Notes: generated by a model not told the origin, from the letters alone. Counted from the stretch's first letter, positions 11,646-23,329 are shown. The stretch: 64,000 nt of DNA from Budorcas taxicolor (GCF_023091745.1 NC_068934.1:20864434-20928433), one strand, 5' to 3'. Translations and numbers: made by a program.

Positions 11646-12089
11646 AAATGGAATTCCTTAAATATATCACATATGTCACAAAGAAAGGTGAGAAATATGA
11701 AAGTGAAAGTTGTATACCTCTTACTTATCAGGAAATCTAATAATAACAGGAAAGACAAAATAAAAACCCATGTGTAAGTGGTGGCTTTCTAGGAGTCATA
11801 TAACAGTTCAAAGTGGTAGAAAGCACTCCCACCCTGCAGAACCAAGGAAGTCTGCATGGAGATGACTTTTAAGAGAAACTATTGCCTTTCACTAACACTG
11901 AAACTAGACTCTGTGTGCAGTTTGGGTGATCTTATGAAGTTGAATTGGGGAGCTGGAAAATGAGATGGATATGGAAAAGAAACTAGTAGAGTTGGCTTAA
12001 GGGACACTGAGGAACTAGAGACCAAAATAGCTAAAGATCTTAGAAATAAAGAATATACCTCATAGTTGTCTTCCCATAAGGGAAGGAAA
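11646..12089. other. Unassigned sequence
   Basis: Nothing recognised between the microsatellite and the ERVL LTR. Confidence 0.45.
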
Positions 12090-12162
12090 TCAGGTGTGAT
12101 GGTTAATTTGTCAACTCGATTGGGGCACAGGGTGTCCAGATATTTGATTAAACATTATTCTG

Positions 12163-13294
12163 TAAAAGCTCCTTGATATTGGTCTTGTCAGTGATTTAAT
12201 GGATTTGACACAAAAGCACAGGAAACAAAAGGCAAAAATAGACAAATGTGGGTGGTTACCTCAAATTTAAATATTTATGCTCATCAAAAGGAACAATCAG
12301 CAAAATGAGAAAGAAATCTAAAGAATGGGAGAAAATATTTGCAAACCATATATCTGATGAGGTTTAATATCCAAAATGTATTAAGGGCCTCCTACAACTC
12401 AATAGCAAGACGAAACACAAATGACACAATTAAAAAATGTACCAAGGACCTGAAAAGACATTTTTCGAAGAAGATATATACACGAATCATCAGGGAAATG
12501 CAAAACAAAACAATAATATCACCTCACACCTATTAAAATGGCTATCATCAAAAAATAAGAGATAACAGGTATTATAAAACAGTTTGAAGTGTCTTCAAAA
12601 AATTAGAAATAGAATTACTATATGATCCAGCAATTCCATTTCTGAGTATTTATTCAAAAGAAATCAAATCAGAACCCTGAACAGATATCTGCATGTTCAT
12701 TGCAGCATTATTTACAATATCCACAATTACCCAAAATATGGAAAAGAACTAAGTATCCATTGACAGATAAATGCATAAATAAACTGTGCAAGAAATTGTG
12801 CAAGAAAACACTACAATTTGGAACAAAATTTAGATGAACTTGGAAGGGATTATGTTAAGTAAAATAAACCAGGGGCAGAAAGACAAATATGTATGATCTC
12901 ACCTGCATATGGAATCTAATAAAGTCAAACTCATAGAATCAAAGATTAAAACAGTGATTACCAGGAAATGTGGAGATGCTGGCTAAAGTGTACAAACTTT
13001 GTTATACGATGAAAGAGATCTAATGTATAGCATGGTGATTACATTAATAATTCTCTAATGTACAGAAAGTTTGCTAAGAAAGTAAATCTTCAGTGTTCTC
13101 ATCATATACACAAAAAATGGTAACTGTGGGACATGATGTATGTATTACTGATTTGATTTTGGCAACCATTTCATGGTATATATATATATATATATATAAT
13201 CATTCTGTAGAACCTAAATAAATTCAATTATGTCAACCATATTTCAATGAAACTGGAAAAAAATTTAAATTAAAATAATTAAAACAGAACAAAA
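12163..13294 (+). mobile_element. L1 3' end inserted in the LTR
   Basis: Starts at the ORF2 block ctccttgatattggtcttgtc and proceeds through gggagaaaatatttgcaaacc, cctcacacctattaaaatgg and atatgatccagcaattcc to a 3' UTR and A-rich tail. A diverged 12-bp duplication (aacattattctg, 12151-12162; aatatttttctg, 13295-13306; 10 of 12 match) flanks it. It contains (TA)11 at 13177-13198. ORF2 is heavily broken. Confidence 0.88.
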
Positions 13295-13675
13295 AATATT
13301 TTTCTGGGTGTGTATGTGAATTTCTTTCTTGGATGAGATGAACATTTGAGTCCCTAGACTGTGTAAAAGCAAATTACCATCCTCAATGTGGGTGGGCTTT
13401 AATCAACCCCTAGAAGGCCTGAATAGAACAAAAAGGTAGAGTAAGAGCGAATCTTATCTCTCTGTCTTTGAGCTAAGTAAGAAATCAGTCTTCTTCCGAA
13501 TTTAAATTCAGACTGAAATTTACACCATCAGAAATCCTAGTTCTCAGGCTTTTGAACTTGGATTGGAATTATACCATTGGCTTTTCTGGGTCTGCTGTTT
13601 GCTAATTATAGATCTTGGTATTTGCCAGCCTCCATAATCATGTGAGTCAATTCCCTATAATAAATCCCTTTGCAT

Positions 13676-13986
13676 GGACAGCAAGGAGATTCAACCAGTC
13701 CATCCTATATGAAATCAGTCCTGAATATTCATTGGAAGGACTGATGCTGAAGCTGAAACCCCAATACTCTGGCCACCTGATTCAAAGAACCAACTCATTG
13801 GAAACGACCCAGATACTGGGAACGATTGAAGGCAGGAGGAGAAGGGAATGACAGAGGATGAGATTCCATCTCGATGGACATGAGTTCGAGTAGGCTCCAG
13901 GAGTTGGTGGTGGACAGGGAGGCCTGGCGTGCTGCAGTCCATGGGGTCGAAAAGAGTCGGTGCAACTGAGCAACTGAACTGAACTT
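13676..13986 (+). mobile_element. BovB 3'-end fragment inserted in the LTR
   Basis: From the acagcaaggagattcaaccagtcc block to gcaactgaactgaac. LTR sequence resumes directly to the right. Older BovB wording (tgaatattcattggaaggactg). No clean target duplication visible. Confidence 0.88.
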
Positions 13987-14048
13987 ATTATAATATATAT
14001 ACATCTATTGGTTCTGTTTCTCTGGAGAACCCAGACTTATATATCAGG

Positions 14049-14479
14049 GTACTTTTCCTTCCAGTTCCTGTTACTGGCTGAGGGCTGCTGCTCCTGTGTT
14101 TTGTGGTTTCAACTCCCTCAGGACTCAGATACGCCATCAGTGTGAATCAGAATCACAGTGCCTAGGGCACAGACACATCATTTGTAACAACCAGGAAGAC
14201 TGGACTAGGCCTAAGGAAACTGGTTGGGGAGGGAATCCACAGGATAGAAGGAACAGTACATAGACATGACATAGGCCTGAAAGTTCAAGGGAAATCACAG
14301 ACAATGTGTAAAATAGTTCTGAAGTCTAAAGGGAGTAAGATCTTGATAAAATAGGACTGGAAAAGGATAATCTAGAGGTCTAGTTTACTATTTTCCCTTG
14401 TAGACAATTAGTAGCCAATAGATTTGAGCAGTAAAACAATATAAACAAAACTAACCTTCAAAAAGGTCAGGTGGATAAT
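14049..14479. other. Unassigned sequence
   Basis: No recognised gene or repeat immediately right of the LTR duplication. Confidence 0.4.
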
Positions 14480-15115
14480 CAGATGGAGAATGTAATAAAA
14501 GGGAAAAGGATGTTGACTAGGAAACCAGCTAGAAGGTTACTGAAAACATCCTGGAGAGAAGATTTGAGGACTGAATTTGGGAAGGACAGAGGAAAACTGA
14601 CCCAAGAAAAGACACGAGGGATTATAGAGGCATTCTTTCTAAGAATTTTTACTATCTAGTGATTTGACATACACAATAAGGGAAAAAAAGGGTTTGCCTG
14701 GTGAGGCTTTCCCTTGGGATCAAGAACTTAGGATAGGATCCTGCTTGCTGAGTGGAGATAACAGTAAAGGGAGAGAGTGAGTGCTATTTTCAATCTTCTG
14801 TGTTTGCAAAGATGGTTAGACCTCCAGACAGTGAAAAGACATGATCTGAGGTTAATCATATTAGACCTATCAAAGGAAGTGAGCTGAGTTAACTTGCAGG
14901 CAGTGACAAGGACAAGAGGTACTGCTGGCAAGCAGGCAAGGTGTGGGTGCCATTGAGGAGAAATTTATGAGATGTTTAAGGAAGCAGATAAACCAAATGT
15001 CCCTAGTTAAAAGCAGGAGACCATGGTAGGCAGCACTGAGAGATGAGGCAATAATCCTTGGAACCCATCTATAAAGATCTGCTGATAGGAATTTGACAAG
15101 GGCAATGAACATTTC
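14480..15115 (-). repeat. Possible LINE2 remnant
   Basis: Parts such as ggttactgaaaacatcctggagagaagatt and ctgctgataggaatttgacaagggcaatgaac recall the reverse complement of the upstream part of the LINE2 3' region, but long stretches between them do not align by eye. Confidence 0.35.
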
Positions 15116-15844
15116 CATTCTTTGTAAGTCTTGACATCACTGGGACTTAAAAATAGTAGATGATGATCCATTCATGCCACTTGACTGTTAGTGGGGAAGC
15201 AGGAAGAAAAGGAAACAAAGCTTTAAAAAATAAGAAGAAAATGATGGGGAAAAAAAGGGGGGGGGGGAAGAAAACCAGAGAGGTTAAAGAAAAGGAGAAG
15301 CATGGTATCCACAGTATATTCTCCCCTTCAGGCATGCAAAATAAAGGGGATAGAGTTGCTAAGGCCCTTCTGGCAAAAGAGGAGCAAGGTTCATTATTTT
15401 TCCACTTTCTAAAGTTGCTCCCAGCTTCCCTGTGCTGCTCTGTAGCAGCACTAGACTTGCTTAGATGGCAAACATGTCAGAAGGTTTTTAAATCTTTTTA
15501 AAAGATCACCCCAGGGCCTCTCCTTCACAGAGCAGGATTAACAGTGCCCTGAAGGTGCTTCCTTAGTGGAAGTGCAGCTCTGGCATAACCTAGACTTTTC
15601 AATGTCTGGGTCCTTCTTTAATCACTTCGTTTCCTACAAGTGGAGAGAAATGGTCAGTGTAGTGAAAGAAAATGTCCCAGAGTCAGACAGGGAAGTGAGA
15701 TGGTAGAGAGAAGGATCTTCATTTCCTCTATTTTCTATCTGTAGCACTGTTGGACTACATTTCCTCATTGTGCTTTGAGATCCTTAACTGGAAATGTTTT
15801 GTTGTGAGATGAGTGACCACATACTTTTAACACAGTCATAATGA
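15116..15844. other. Unassigned sequence with a G11 run
   Basis: Holds G11 at 15257-15267 after an A run. A 113-codon plus ORF at 15160-15501 crosses this low-complexity stretch and is lysine-rich only because of it; I do not regard it as a gene. Confidence 0.45.
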
Positions 15845-16060
15845 CTGGCCAGGAACTTCACACGCCTGGTCTTGAATAATACTCACAAAATCCATACAAA
15901 AGACATGTTGGTGTCCATATTTTTCAGGGAAGGGAATTTAAGGCTTAGATTCTAAATGCAGTTGACTTGCCCAAGGTTACAAGACTAATAAAAGTTTAAG
16001 GTAGTTTTGGACCCACGTTTTCTGACTCCAAAGTCCATACTCTTTCCCACACTCAGAACC
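15845..16060 (-). repeat. MIR SINE
   Basis: Reverse-complement MIR order: ataatactcacaaaatcc, then gacttgcccaaggttacaagactaata, then ttttctgactccaaagtcc. Ancient, diverged. Confidence 0.7.
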
Positions 16061-17401
16061 ATCTCTCAAACTATGGATGACTGTAACACACCAAATGTGG
16101 TGTAAAACTAAGGGAGTTGAATTTGATGAATACAAACACTGCAACTTCATTAATTGCACTTAAAGACTGTGTTTCTTAAAATCTATGATCTTGAGAATCT
16201 TCTCAAACATTTCTTCACAGAGAAGGTCTAAGGCATTTTACTTACTTAGGAAGTTAATAATTATGGGAGTTAAGAATTGAGAGAAGAAGCATTTCTTCCA
16301 AGCCTCCCAAATCCAAAGAGATACCTCACTCTTGTGGCCCATCTAACTTTTATTTATGATGTCCTTAACTTACAATTTCATGTGTAGCAGGAGGTAGCAG
16401 GGATGCGATAGATGTTAGGTTCTCAATATATCTTCCTGATGAATTATCTAGCCTATCTGGTTTACTTGTAGCCTCAAATATGTTTTGGGATTCATTTATA
16501 TCTTTTTATCATTAGATAGAGGTGAGCTACATTTGAGAATTATCTTCACTTTCAACACATCTAGAATTAACAGACTGATTATGTGCAATGTTTACGTTAA
16601 TATGAAATAGTTTAACCTTAACTTTACTCTGCCCAGAATTCATAGTATATTTCATTTTATTTGTACTGCACACTCTTTGCATTAGTTCACCAAATATTAC
16701 AGAACTAATTGGATATGATTTGATGGCATTTTTTCCAAGAATAAATTGCATTTTTGAAATAACAAAACATCACCCTAAGCTAATAGTTACTCTGAATAAA
16801 ATGAAAAATCATAATTTTTCTTTAGCCACAAAGAAAAATTTCTGTCTTACCACAAACTATTTCCATGGTTTTCCTTATCTACAGGACATTTTAAGAAATC
16901 TACCTCAAATAAGCAAAGACAAGAAGAGTTAATGAAAATAGGAAATCTTCTAAGATGTTCCATATTCATTTTCTGTTACTGTGAATACAGTGAAGACAGT
17001 ATGAATAATACATTATATATTATACAGGGACAAAAATACAAATTCAATATGGTTCTGTCTATATTTAGATCTTTGTATGCAAATTAAGGAAGTTATGTTA
17101 TGACTATGAATAGCAGCAATTATGGAAAGTCAAGCATATGCTCTCATTTAAGATCATACAAGTTCTTAAGTCATCAAAGGATGATATATTAAGGGTGATT
17201 TATCTACGTTTTCAGTTTTCTTCTTTTGGTTCTGTAAGAAATATTTACACAACAATTTTTACTTATTAGAAAGAAAGCAAGTGGGCTAGACAAAGAAACA
17301 CATTGTAATCAGCGCTGCTTCATCCATTTCACTACAGTTTTTTGACAGGTTCCTGAAGTTCTTGAGCAAAGACTAAAGATGATGAGCACTTAGAGGATTA
17401 T
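16061..17401. other. AT-rich unassigned sequence
   Basis: About 1.3 kb without a recognised gene or repeat, up to the BovB at 17402. Small ORFs (16527-16932) carry no familiar motif. Confidence 0.45.
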
Positions 17402-19707
17402 TTTGGAGCAGAATTGCACTGGTCATAGCAAACACCCGCTTCCAACAACACAAGAGAAGACTCTACACATGGACATCACCAGATGGTCAACACTGAAATC
17501 AGATTGATTATATTCTTTGCAGCCAAAGATGGAGAAGCTCTATACAGTCAGCAAAAACAAGACCAGGAGCTGACTGTGGCTCAGATCATGAACTCCTTAT
17601 TGCCAAATTCAGACTTAAATTGAAGAAAGTAGGGAGAACCACTAGATCGTTCAGGTATGACTTAAATCAAATCCCTTATGATTATACAATGGAAGTGAGA
17701 AATAGATTTAAGGGCCTAGATCTGATAGATAGAGTGCCTGATGAACTATGGAATGAGGTTCATGACATTGTTCAGGAGACAGAGATCAAGAACATCCCCA
17801 TGGAAAAGAAATGCAGAAAAGTAAAATGGCTGTCAGGGGAGGCCTTACAAATAGCTCTGAAAAGAAGAGAAGCGAAAAGCAAAGGAGAAAAGGAAAGAGA
17901 TAAGAATCTGAATGCAGACTTCCAAAGAATAGCAAGAAGAGATAAGAAAGCCTTCTTCAGCGATCAATGCAAAGAAATAGAGGAAAACAACAGAATGGGA
18001 AACACTAGAGATCTCTTCAAGAAAATTAGAGATACCAAGGGAACATTTCATGCAAAGATGGGCTCGATCAAGGACAGAAATTGTATGGACCTAACAGAAG
18101 CAGAAGGTATTAAGAAGAGGTGGCAAGAATACACAGAAGAACTGTACAAAAAAGATCTTCACCACCTAGATAATCACGATGGTGTGATCACTCATCTAGA
18201 GCCAGACATCCTGGAATGTGAAGTCAAGTGGGCCTTAGAAAGCATCACTACGAATAAAGCTAGTGGAGGTGATGGAATTCCAGTTGAGCTATTTCAAATC
18301 CTGAAAGACGATGCTGTGAAAGTGCTGCACTCAATATGCCAGCAAGTTTGGAAAACTCAGCAGTGGCCACAGGGCTGGAAAAGGTCAGTTTTCATTCCAA
18401 TCCCAAAGAAAGGCAATGCAAAAGAATGCTCAAACTACCGCACAATTGCACTCATCTCACATGCTAGTAAAGTAATGCTCAAAATTCTCCAAGCCAGGCT
18501 TCGATACATGAACTGTCAAATTCCAGATGTTCAAGGTGGTTTTAGAAAAGGCAGAGGAGCCAGAGATCAAATTGCCAACATCCGCTGGATAATGGAAAAA
18601 GCAAGAGAGTTCCAGAAAAACATCTATTTCTGCTTTATTGACTATGCCAAAGCCTTTGACTGTGTGGATCACAATAAACTGTGCAAAATTCTTCAAGAGA
18701 TGGGAATACCAGACCACCTGACCTGCCTCTTGAGAAATCTGTATGCAGGTGAGGAAGCAACATGGACCAACAGACTGGTTCCAAATAGGAAAAGGAGTAC
18801 GTCAAGGCTGCATATTGTCACCCTGCTTATTTAACTTCTATGCAGAGTACATCATGAGAAACGCTGCACTGGAAGAAACACAAGCTGGAATCAAGATTGC
18901 CAGGAGAAATATCAATAACCTCAGATATGCAGATGACACCACCTTTATGGCAGAAAGTGAAGAAGAACTAAAAAGCCTCTTGATGAAAGTGAAAGTGGAG
19001 AGTGAAAAAGTTGGCTTAAAGCTCAACACTCAGAAAACAAAGATCATGGCATCTGGTCCCATCACTTCATGGGAAATAGATGGGGAAACAGTGGAAACAG
19101 TGTCAGACTTTATTTTGGGGGGCTCCAAAATCACTGTGGATGGTGACTGTAACCATGAAATTAAAAGACATTTACTCCTTGGAAGAAAAGCTATGACCAA
19201 CCTAGATAGCATATTCAAAAGCAGAGACATTACTTTGCCGACTAAGGTCCATCTAGTCAAGGCTATGGTTTTTCCAGTGGTCATGTATGGATGTGAGAGT
19301 TGGACTGTGAAGAAGGCTGAGCACCAAATAACTGATGCTTTTTAACTGTGGTGTTGGAGAAGACTGTTGAGAGTCCCTTGGACTGCAAGGAGATCCAACC
19401 AGTCTATTCTAAAGGAGATTAGCCCTGGGATTTCTTTAGAAGGAATGATGCTGAAGCTGAAACTCCAGTACTTTGGCCACCTCACGTGAAGAGTTGACTC
19501 ATTGGAAAAGACTCTGATGCTGGGAGGGATTAGGGGCAAGAGGAGAAGGGGACGACAGAGGATGAGCTGGCTGGATGGCATCACTGACTTGATGGATGTG
19601 ATTCTGAGTGAACTCCAGGTGTTGGTGATGCACAGGGAGGCCTGGCGTGCTGCGATTTATGGGGTTGCAAAGAGTCGGACACGACTCAGCAACTGAACTT
19701 AACTGAA
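17402..19707 (+). mobile_element. BovB LINE, longest copy in the window
   Basis: Covers the 3' part of the endonuclease domain, the linker, all of the RT region and the C-terminal domain, to the BovB terminus. The 5' UTR, ORF1 and most of the endonuclease are missing, as expected for 5' truncation. The 3' end has the younger wording (cctgggatttctttagaagg). No exact target duplication found. Confidence 0.95.
17440..19699 (+). pseudogene. BovB ORF2: endonuclease end plus reverse transcriptase
   Basis: RTE-clade ORF2 polyprotein, which nicks target DNA and reverse-transcribes LINE RNA at the nick. The APE-endonuclease SDH motif is at 17581-17589. The 404-codon open stretch (17620-18834) spans the linker and early RT, with FIDYAKAFD (first catalytic Asp) at about residues 338-347. 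A deletion of about 14 bp near 18760 shifts frame; RT then continues in 18743-19345 with YADD at 18926-18937. Nonsense codons lie at 17494-17496 (TGA, probably from CGA), at about 19343 (TAA) and near 19485 (TGA in the HLM-R-RVDS block). The C-terminal residues finish at 19696. Dead, but the least damaged RT here. The codon at 17620 is TTG, not a genuine start. Confidence 0.95.
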
Positions 19708-20029
19708 CACCATTTGACATCCGTAGATAGTGCTAAGGATCAGCTTCACTGACTTTGGGGGATTATTTATTTGAGAATCTTGGCTCCATAAATGTTCCTA
19801 GATAATCTGACAATTTACTGAAAATATGTTAGACTAATTGCACTTTACTTTCCAACACATACCACTTTTAATTTTAAGTGGATGTAATTTTAAAATGTCG
19901 TGAATGTAGAACCTTGAATTTGCATAATTACTTTTTCTTATTTACATCAGTGTTTCAAAATGAGGTGGTAACTTTCAGCATTTGTAGTCACATGTACCTC
20001 CCATAGCATGTGTAATCATGGGAAATACT
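19708..20029. other. Unassigned AT-rich sequence
   Basis: No gene or repeat recognised. Confidence 0.4.
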
Positions 20030-20350
20030 CATCTATTCATCTTTTTATTCCGTCAATATTATACAGTAAGTGTATATTATATGTACATAATAGTAAGTAA
20101 GGTTGCCACAATTTCTATAGCAAAAGTTTTATATTCTAGTAAAGGAGATAATTAAACTAGTGATTATAATCTTAGTAAGTAAGGGTTAAAGCAACTATAA
20201 GTCACCACATAAGCACACTGGAGAAACACCTATGGGTTATCATCATATCCTGAGACTCTCCCAAAGGTTGAGGGCAAATTCCAAAAGTTGTACCAAGTTT
20301 AAAAGAAAGGGAAAGGAATGCAACATTGTTAATCAACTATATTCCAGTTT
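20030..20350 (-). repeat. Possible LINE2 remnant with a short L1 tail
   Basis: The left part (tctattcatctttttattccgtcaat; ttttatattctagtaaaggag) loosely follows the reverse complement of the LINE2 terminus. At 20318-20350 gcaacattgttaatcaactatattcc looks like a plus-strand ruminant L1 3' tail. Both calls are weak. Confidence 0.35.
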
Positions 20351-20615
20351 TAAAAAAATTTAAAGAATGAGAATAACACAACTGGGAAAATTCAATATTA
20401 ACTCATCAAAACTTTAAAAAATAAAACCCTAGATCTTTTTCAAAAATCCATAAAATTGAAACAATAAAAAAGCAGTGTAACTTATGAGAAAAGACACTAC
20501 TGTGGTTTTTCTCAGTGATTTGTACCTAGCTCAATGCCTGTCACCTAGAAAGCACTGGTTAAATTTTTGAAATGAATAATTAATGGACAACATAACTGTT
20601 GATAAATACTGAAAT
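20351..20615. other. Unassigned AT-rich sequence
   Basis: Nothing recognised before the SINE. Confidence 0.4.
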
Positions 20616-20833
20616 GGGCTTCCCAGGTGGCTCAGTGGTAAAGAATCACCTGCCAGTGGAAGAGACACAGGAGACATAGGTTCGATTCCTGGGTCAGGAA
20701 GATTCCCCTGGAGGAGGAAATGGAAACCCACTCCAGTATTCTTGCCTGGGAAATCCCATGGACAGAGGGGTCTGGCAGGTTAAGTCCATGGGGTCACAGA
20801 AGAGTCAGACATGACTTGGTGGCTGAGCACACA
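20616..20833 (+). mobile_element. Bov-tA SINE
   Basis: A box tggctcagtggtaaag and a well-kept B box ggttcgattcc, then the Bov-A body. A short duplication in the head (ccagtggaagagacacaggagac) lengthens it slightly. Confidence 0.94.
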
Positions 20834-20984
20834 TGCAAGCAGGCATATACCAAAATATGTTTCCACGTCTCAGTCCAATGGTGCTGTCTGCATTGTTATT
20901 ATTGTTGCTTCAATAGCATGTGTCAAACTCCTAATGTGTCATTAAAAACTTAGTACCTTATGAGGAAGTTATGATATAACATAA

Positions 20985-21080
20985 AAATAAACATGATTTA
21001 TAGAAGTTAAATAACTTGCCTAAGGTCGCCTAGACCATAAAGGTCAGAGCTGAGATACATTCTCTTATCCGTCTCATCCA
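20985..21080 (-). repeat. MIR fragment
   Basis: agaagttaaataacttgcctaaggtcgcctag and gtcagagctgag follow the reverse complement of the MIR core. Confidence 0.7.
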
Positions 21081-21891
21081 TCTCATCTGATGTGACCCGC
21101 TCTTTTCCCATGACATTATGAAGTTCTTTCAACCAAAGCAATAACTGGATTCTTTCCACCCATATGTTATTTTATGACCCAGAGAAAATAAACCTGCTTA
21201 GCAGTGGCTGTCTCCATATAAGCTTACGGAAAATGTTACTACGATCAAAAGTTAGAAATGAAAAATACCTCTCACAACTCACTTCCGAGCTAGAGGACAT
21301 AACACTTTGTCTAAATGCCAAGGATTGTTCGGTTATAGAGCAAGCTGGAAGCCTGGATGAAGCACTATATCTTATTTTGCAGAAAATAACCTTTCAGGAA
21401 GGAATAAATGCTTCTCAATGATGATATGAACTCTCTCACAAATAAATTCACCCCTCATCTGTCAAGCTTAAATTAACTTTGGGAGATGTACTGTGCTTCT
21501 CAGAGGGACTGAAAGTCCTGCCTTTGAGTCAACCTTGATGTCTTCAAAGTTAATAAGCGTATATTAAGATAAGAATCTACCTAACAGTCTGTACTATGGA
21601 AGTTTAATACTTCAGATGTTTTCTTCTTAAAAGGAAATAATGTCTACGGACTTGGAGCTTATGCTAAGTAACTTAGAAGTAACAGGGGACATAAAACATA
21701 ACATAATTAGAGTCTTTAATAAATACTTGATTTTAGGACAGTGAAAACAAACATATTTGATGTAGAGTGAAAAGGAGAAAATAAGGAAAAGCTGTGAGTC
21801 AGAGGTGGACATTATGCTCTGGCTCGGGGTTCAGAATTGCATAGTAGAAAGTTTTGGACTGAAATTCTTAAAACTTAGTGAACAATCATCT
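21081..21891. other. Unassigned sequence with one exon-like ORF
   Basis: An 85-codon plus-strand ORF starts with ATG at 21164 and ends with TGA at 21421. It lies outside every repeat I recognise, has no low-complexity run, and contains several CpGs (tacgg, tacgatc, tccgag, ttcggt), uncommon in this window. I do not recognise the product; no splice or promoter signal is convincing. It could be a decayed processed pseudogene or chance. The rest of the interval shows nothing. Confidence 0.35.
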
Positions 21892-21901
21892 AGGTGCTTG
21901 A

Positions 21902-22093
21902 GCATGAAAATGAAAGTCGCTCAGTCGTGTCCGACTCTTTGTGACTCCATGGTCTAGTCCATGGAATTCTCCAGGCCAGAATACTGGATTGGGTAACTTT
22001 TCCCTTCTCTAGGGGATTTTCCCAACCCAGAGATCGAACCCAGGTCTCCTGAATTGCAGGCCGATTCTTTATCAGCTGAGCCATAAGAGAAGC
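21902..22093 (-). mobile_element. Bov-tA SINE
   Basis: Reverse complement of Bov-tA; B box read as gagatcgaacccagg and A box as tatcagctgagcca. A 10-bp target duplication aggtgcttga lies at 21892-21901 and 22094-22103. Confidence 0.95.
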
Positions 22094-22138
22094 AGGTGCT
22101 TGAATTTAGGTATTAACTCTTTCATTCATTCTTTTTTG

Positions 22139-22290
22139 GTTCAGTTCAGTCACTCAGTAGTGTCTGACTCTTTGTGACCCCATGGACTGCAGCACGCCAG
22201 GCTTCCCTGTCCACTACCAACTCCCCGAGCTTGCTCAAACTCATGTCCATCGTGTCAGTGATGCCATACAACCATCTCATCCTCATTCAA
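22139..22290 (-). mobile_element. BovB 3'-end fragment
   Basis: ggttcagttcagtcactcag, then the catgtccatcgtgtcagtgatgcc block and catctcatcct: about 150 bp of the BovB 3' terminus, reverse complement. Confidence 0.88.
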
Positions 22291-22304
22291 CTATCTCAAA
22301 CATC

Positions 22305-22440
22305 ACATTTTTTTATTCATTCATAAAATTTATTGAACACTTACTATGGGCCATGTATTATCCCAGGCACTGGATATATTTTAGTGAATAAAATATGTAT
22401 GGTTCTTGCCGTTTTAGATTTAGCAATAGTCAAACAAGTC
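22305..22440 (-). repeat. LINE2 terminus
   Basis: ttattcattcataaaatttattgaacacttactatgggcc and cccaggcactggatata are the classic reverse complement of the LINE2 3' end. Confidence 0.75.
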
Positions 22441-22996
22441 ACAAGGAACAATCTACCTACTGACCCCTCTGGTTTCTTCCTTTCTCTTTCCCTACTTCTC
22501 TAGATAGATAAACAGGTACAGATAATGCACATGTGTATGAAGGTGTATGTGTGTATAAAATATACATGGGTAGTAGAACAAAATTCACCCAAAAATGTCT
22601 CTCTTGCCTGCAGATTATTTCTATTGAAAAAGAATCAAGGCCCAAAAGACTCAGGAAAAAACTTTGGCCTTCCCTATTTGCCTGAAATTTTTAGACAGAG
22701 GGTCAATACAAGGATCAAGCTATCACCAGAGATGTCTGCAGTGAATATGTTTTGGGTATGGTAGGGATACTCTCCGAGTTTAGAATCTAGTCTGTGTCAT
22801 CTTGTCTCTTCATGGCCCAGCAAACATTTGTTCATCTAAAACTTGCTTTTCCATCTACGTGCCTTTCCCCTTTTCAAAGTTCCAAACCACATTCCTAACA
22901 TTCCCTTTAGTTTTTAGTTGAAGATGGTATCTAAGGGAAGGGTTTCAGCTATTTTAGTAACTCAGTTTTCCTAGACCTCTTCCATATATGCATGCT
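22441..22996. other. Unassigned sequence
   Basis: Pyrimidine-rich at 22470-22503, otherwise unremarkable. A plus ORF at 22525-22764 has no recognised domain. Confidence 0.4.
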
Positions 22997-23008
22997 ATTA
23001 AACTTTGA

Positions 23009-23192
23009 ACTGGCAAAGATTGAAGACAAAAGGAAAAAGGGGATAGCAGAGAATGAGATGATTAGATAGCATCAATGACCCAATGGACATGAATCTGAGC
23101 AAAATCTGGGAGATGATGTAGGACAGAGAAGGCTGGTGTGTGGCAGTCAATGGGATCACAGAGTGGACACAACTTAGCGACTGAACAACATC
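23009..23192 (+). mobile_element. Old BovB 3'-end fragment with intact target duplication
   Basis: The BovB terminus is strongly diverged (gatagcagagaatgagatgatta; cttagcgactgaacaaca) yet flanked by a perfect 12-bp duplication attaaactttga at 22997-23008 and 23193-23204. The ...gaacaaca ending is an older BovB tail form. Confidence 0.9.
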
Positions 23193-23329
23193 ATTAAACT
23201 TTGAGGTTCCCCTGTTAATCTGTGTTGTAATTCTTAGATCAGCCAGAAGAACCTAGAAGGGTACAAGAACATTTCTTCCTTCCCTAACACATGTTTTATC
23301 TTCACATCTACAAATTGTGGCAAATAACT

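Larger units (their letters stand above)
12095..14043 (+). mobile_element. Solo ERVL-class LTR (MLT2-like), twice interrupted
   Basis: Opens with tgtgatggttaatttg and closes with ggttctgtttctctggagaa plus a decayed ...tata (expected ...taca). Middle blocks (aatgtgggtgggctttaat, ggcctgaatagaacaaaaagg, ccagcctccataatcatgtg, the aataaat polyadenylation region) are in order. A 5-bp duplication tcagg sits exactly outside it at 12090-12094 and 14044-14048, the size expected for ERVL. LTR pieces are 12095-12162, about 13307-13675 and about 13987-14043. No viral coding sequence is attached. Confidence 0.85.

Noticed and set aside
12095..14043. Intact endogenous retrovirus
   Set aside because: Only a solo LTR is present; no internal coding sequence or second LTR, and the interior is L1 and BovB.
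15160..15501. Lysine-rich 113-codon ORF
   Set aside because: Composition is driven by A and G homopolymers; no domain and no supporting context.
17620..18834. 404-codon open frame as a host gene
   Set aside because: It is BovB ORF2 (RTE endonuclease end, linker and RT) and opens with a TTG inside a longer degenerate frame; the element continues on both sides.
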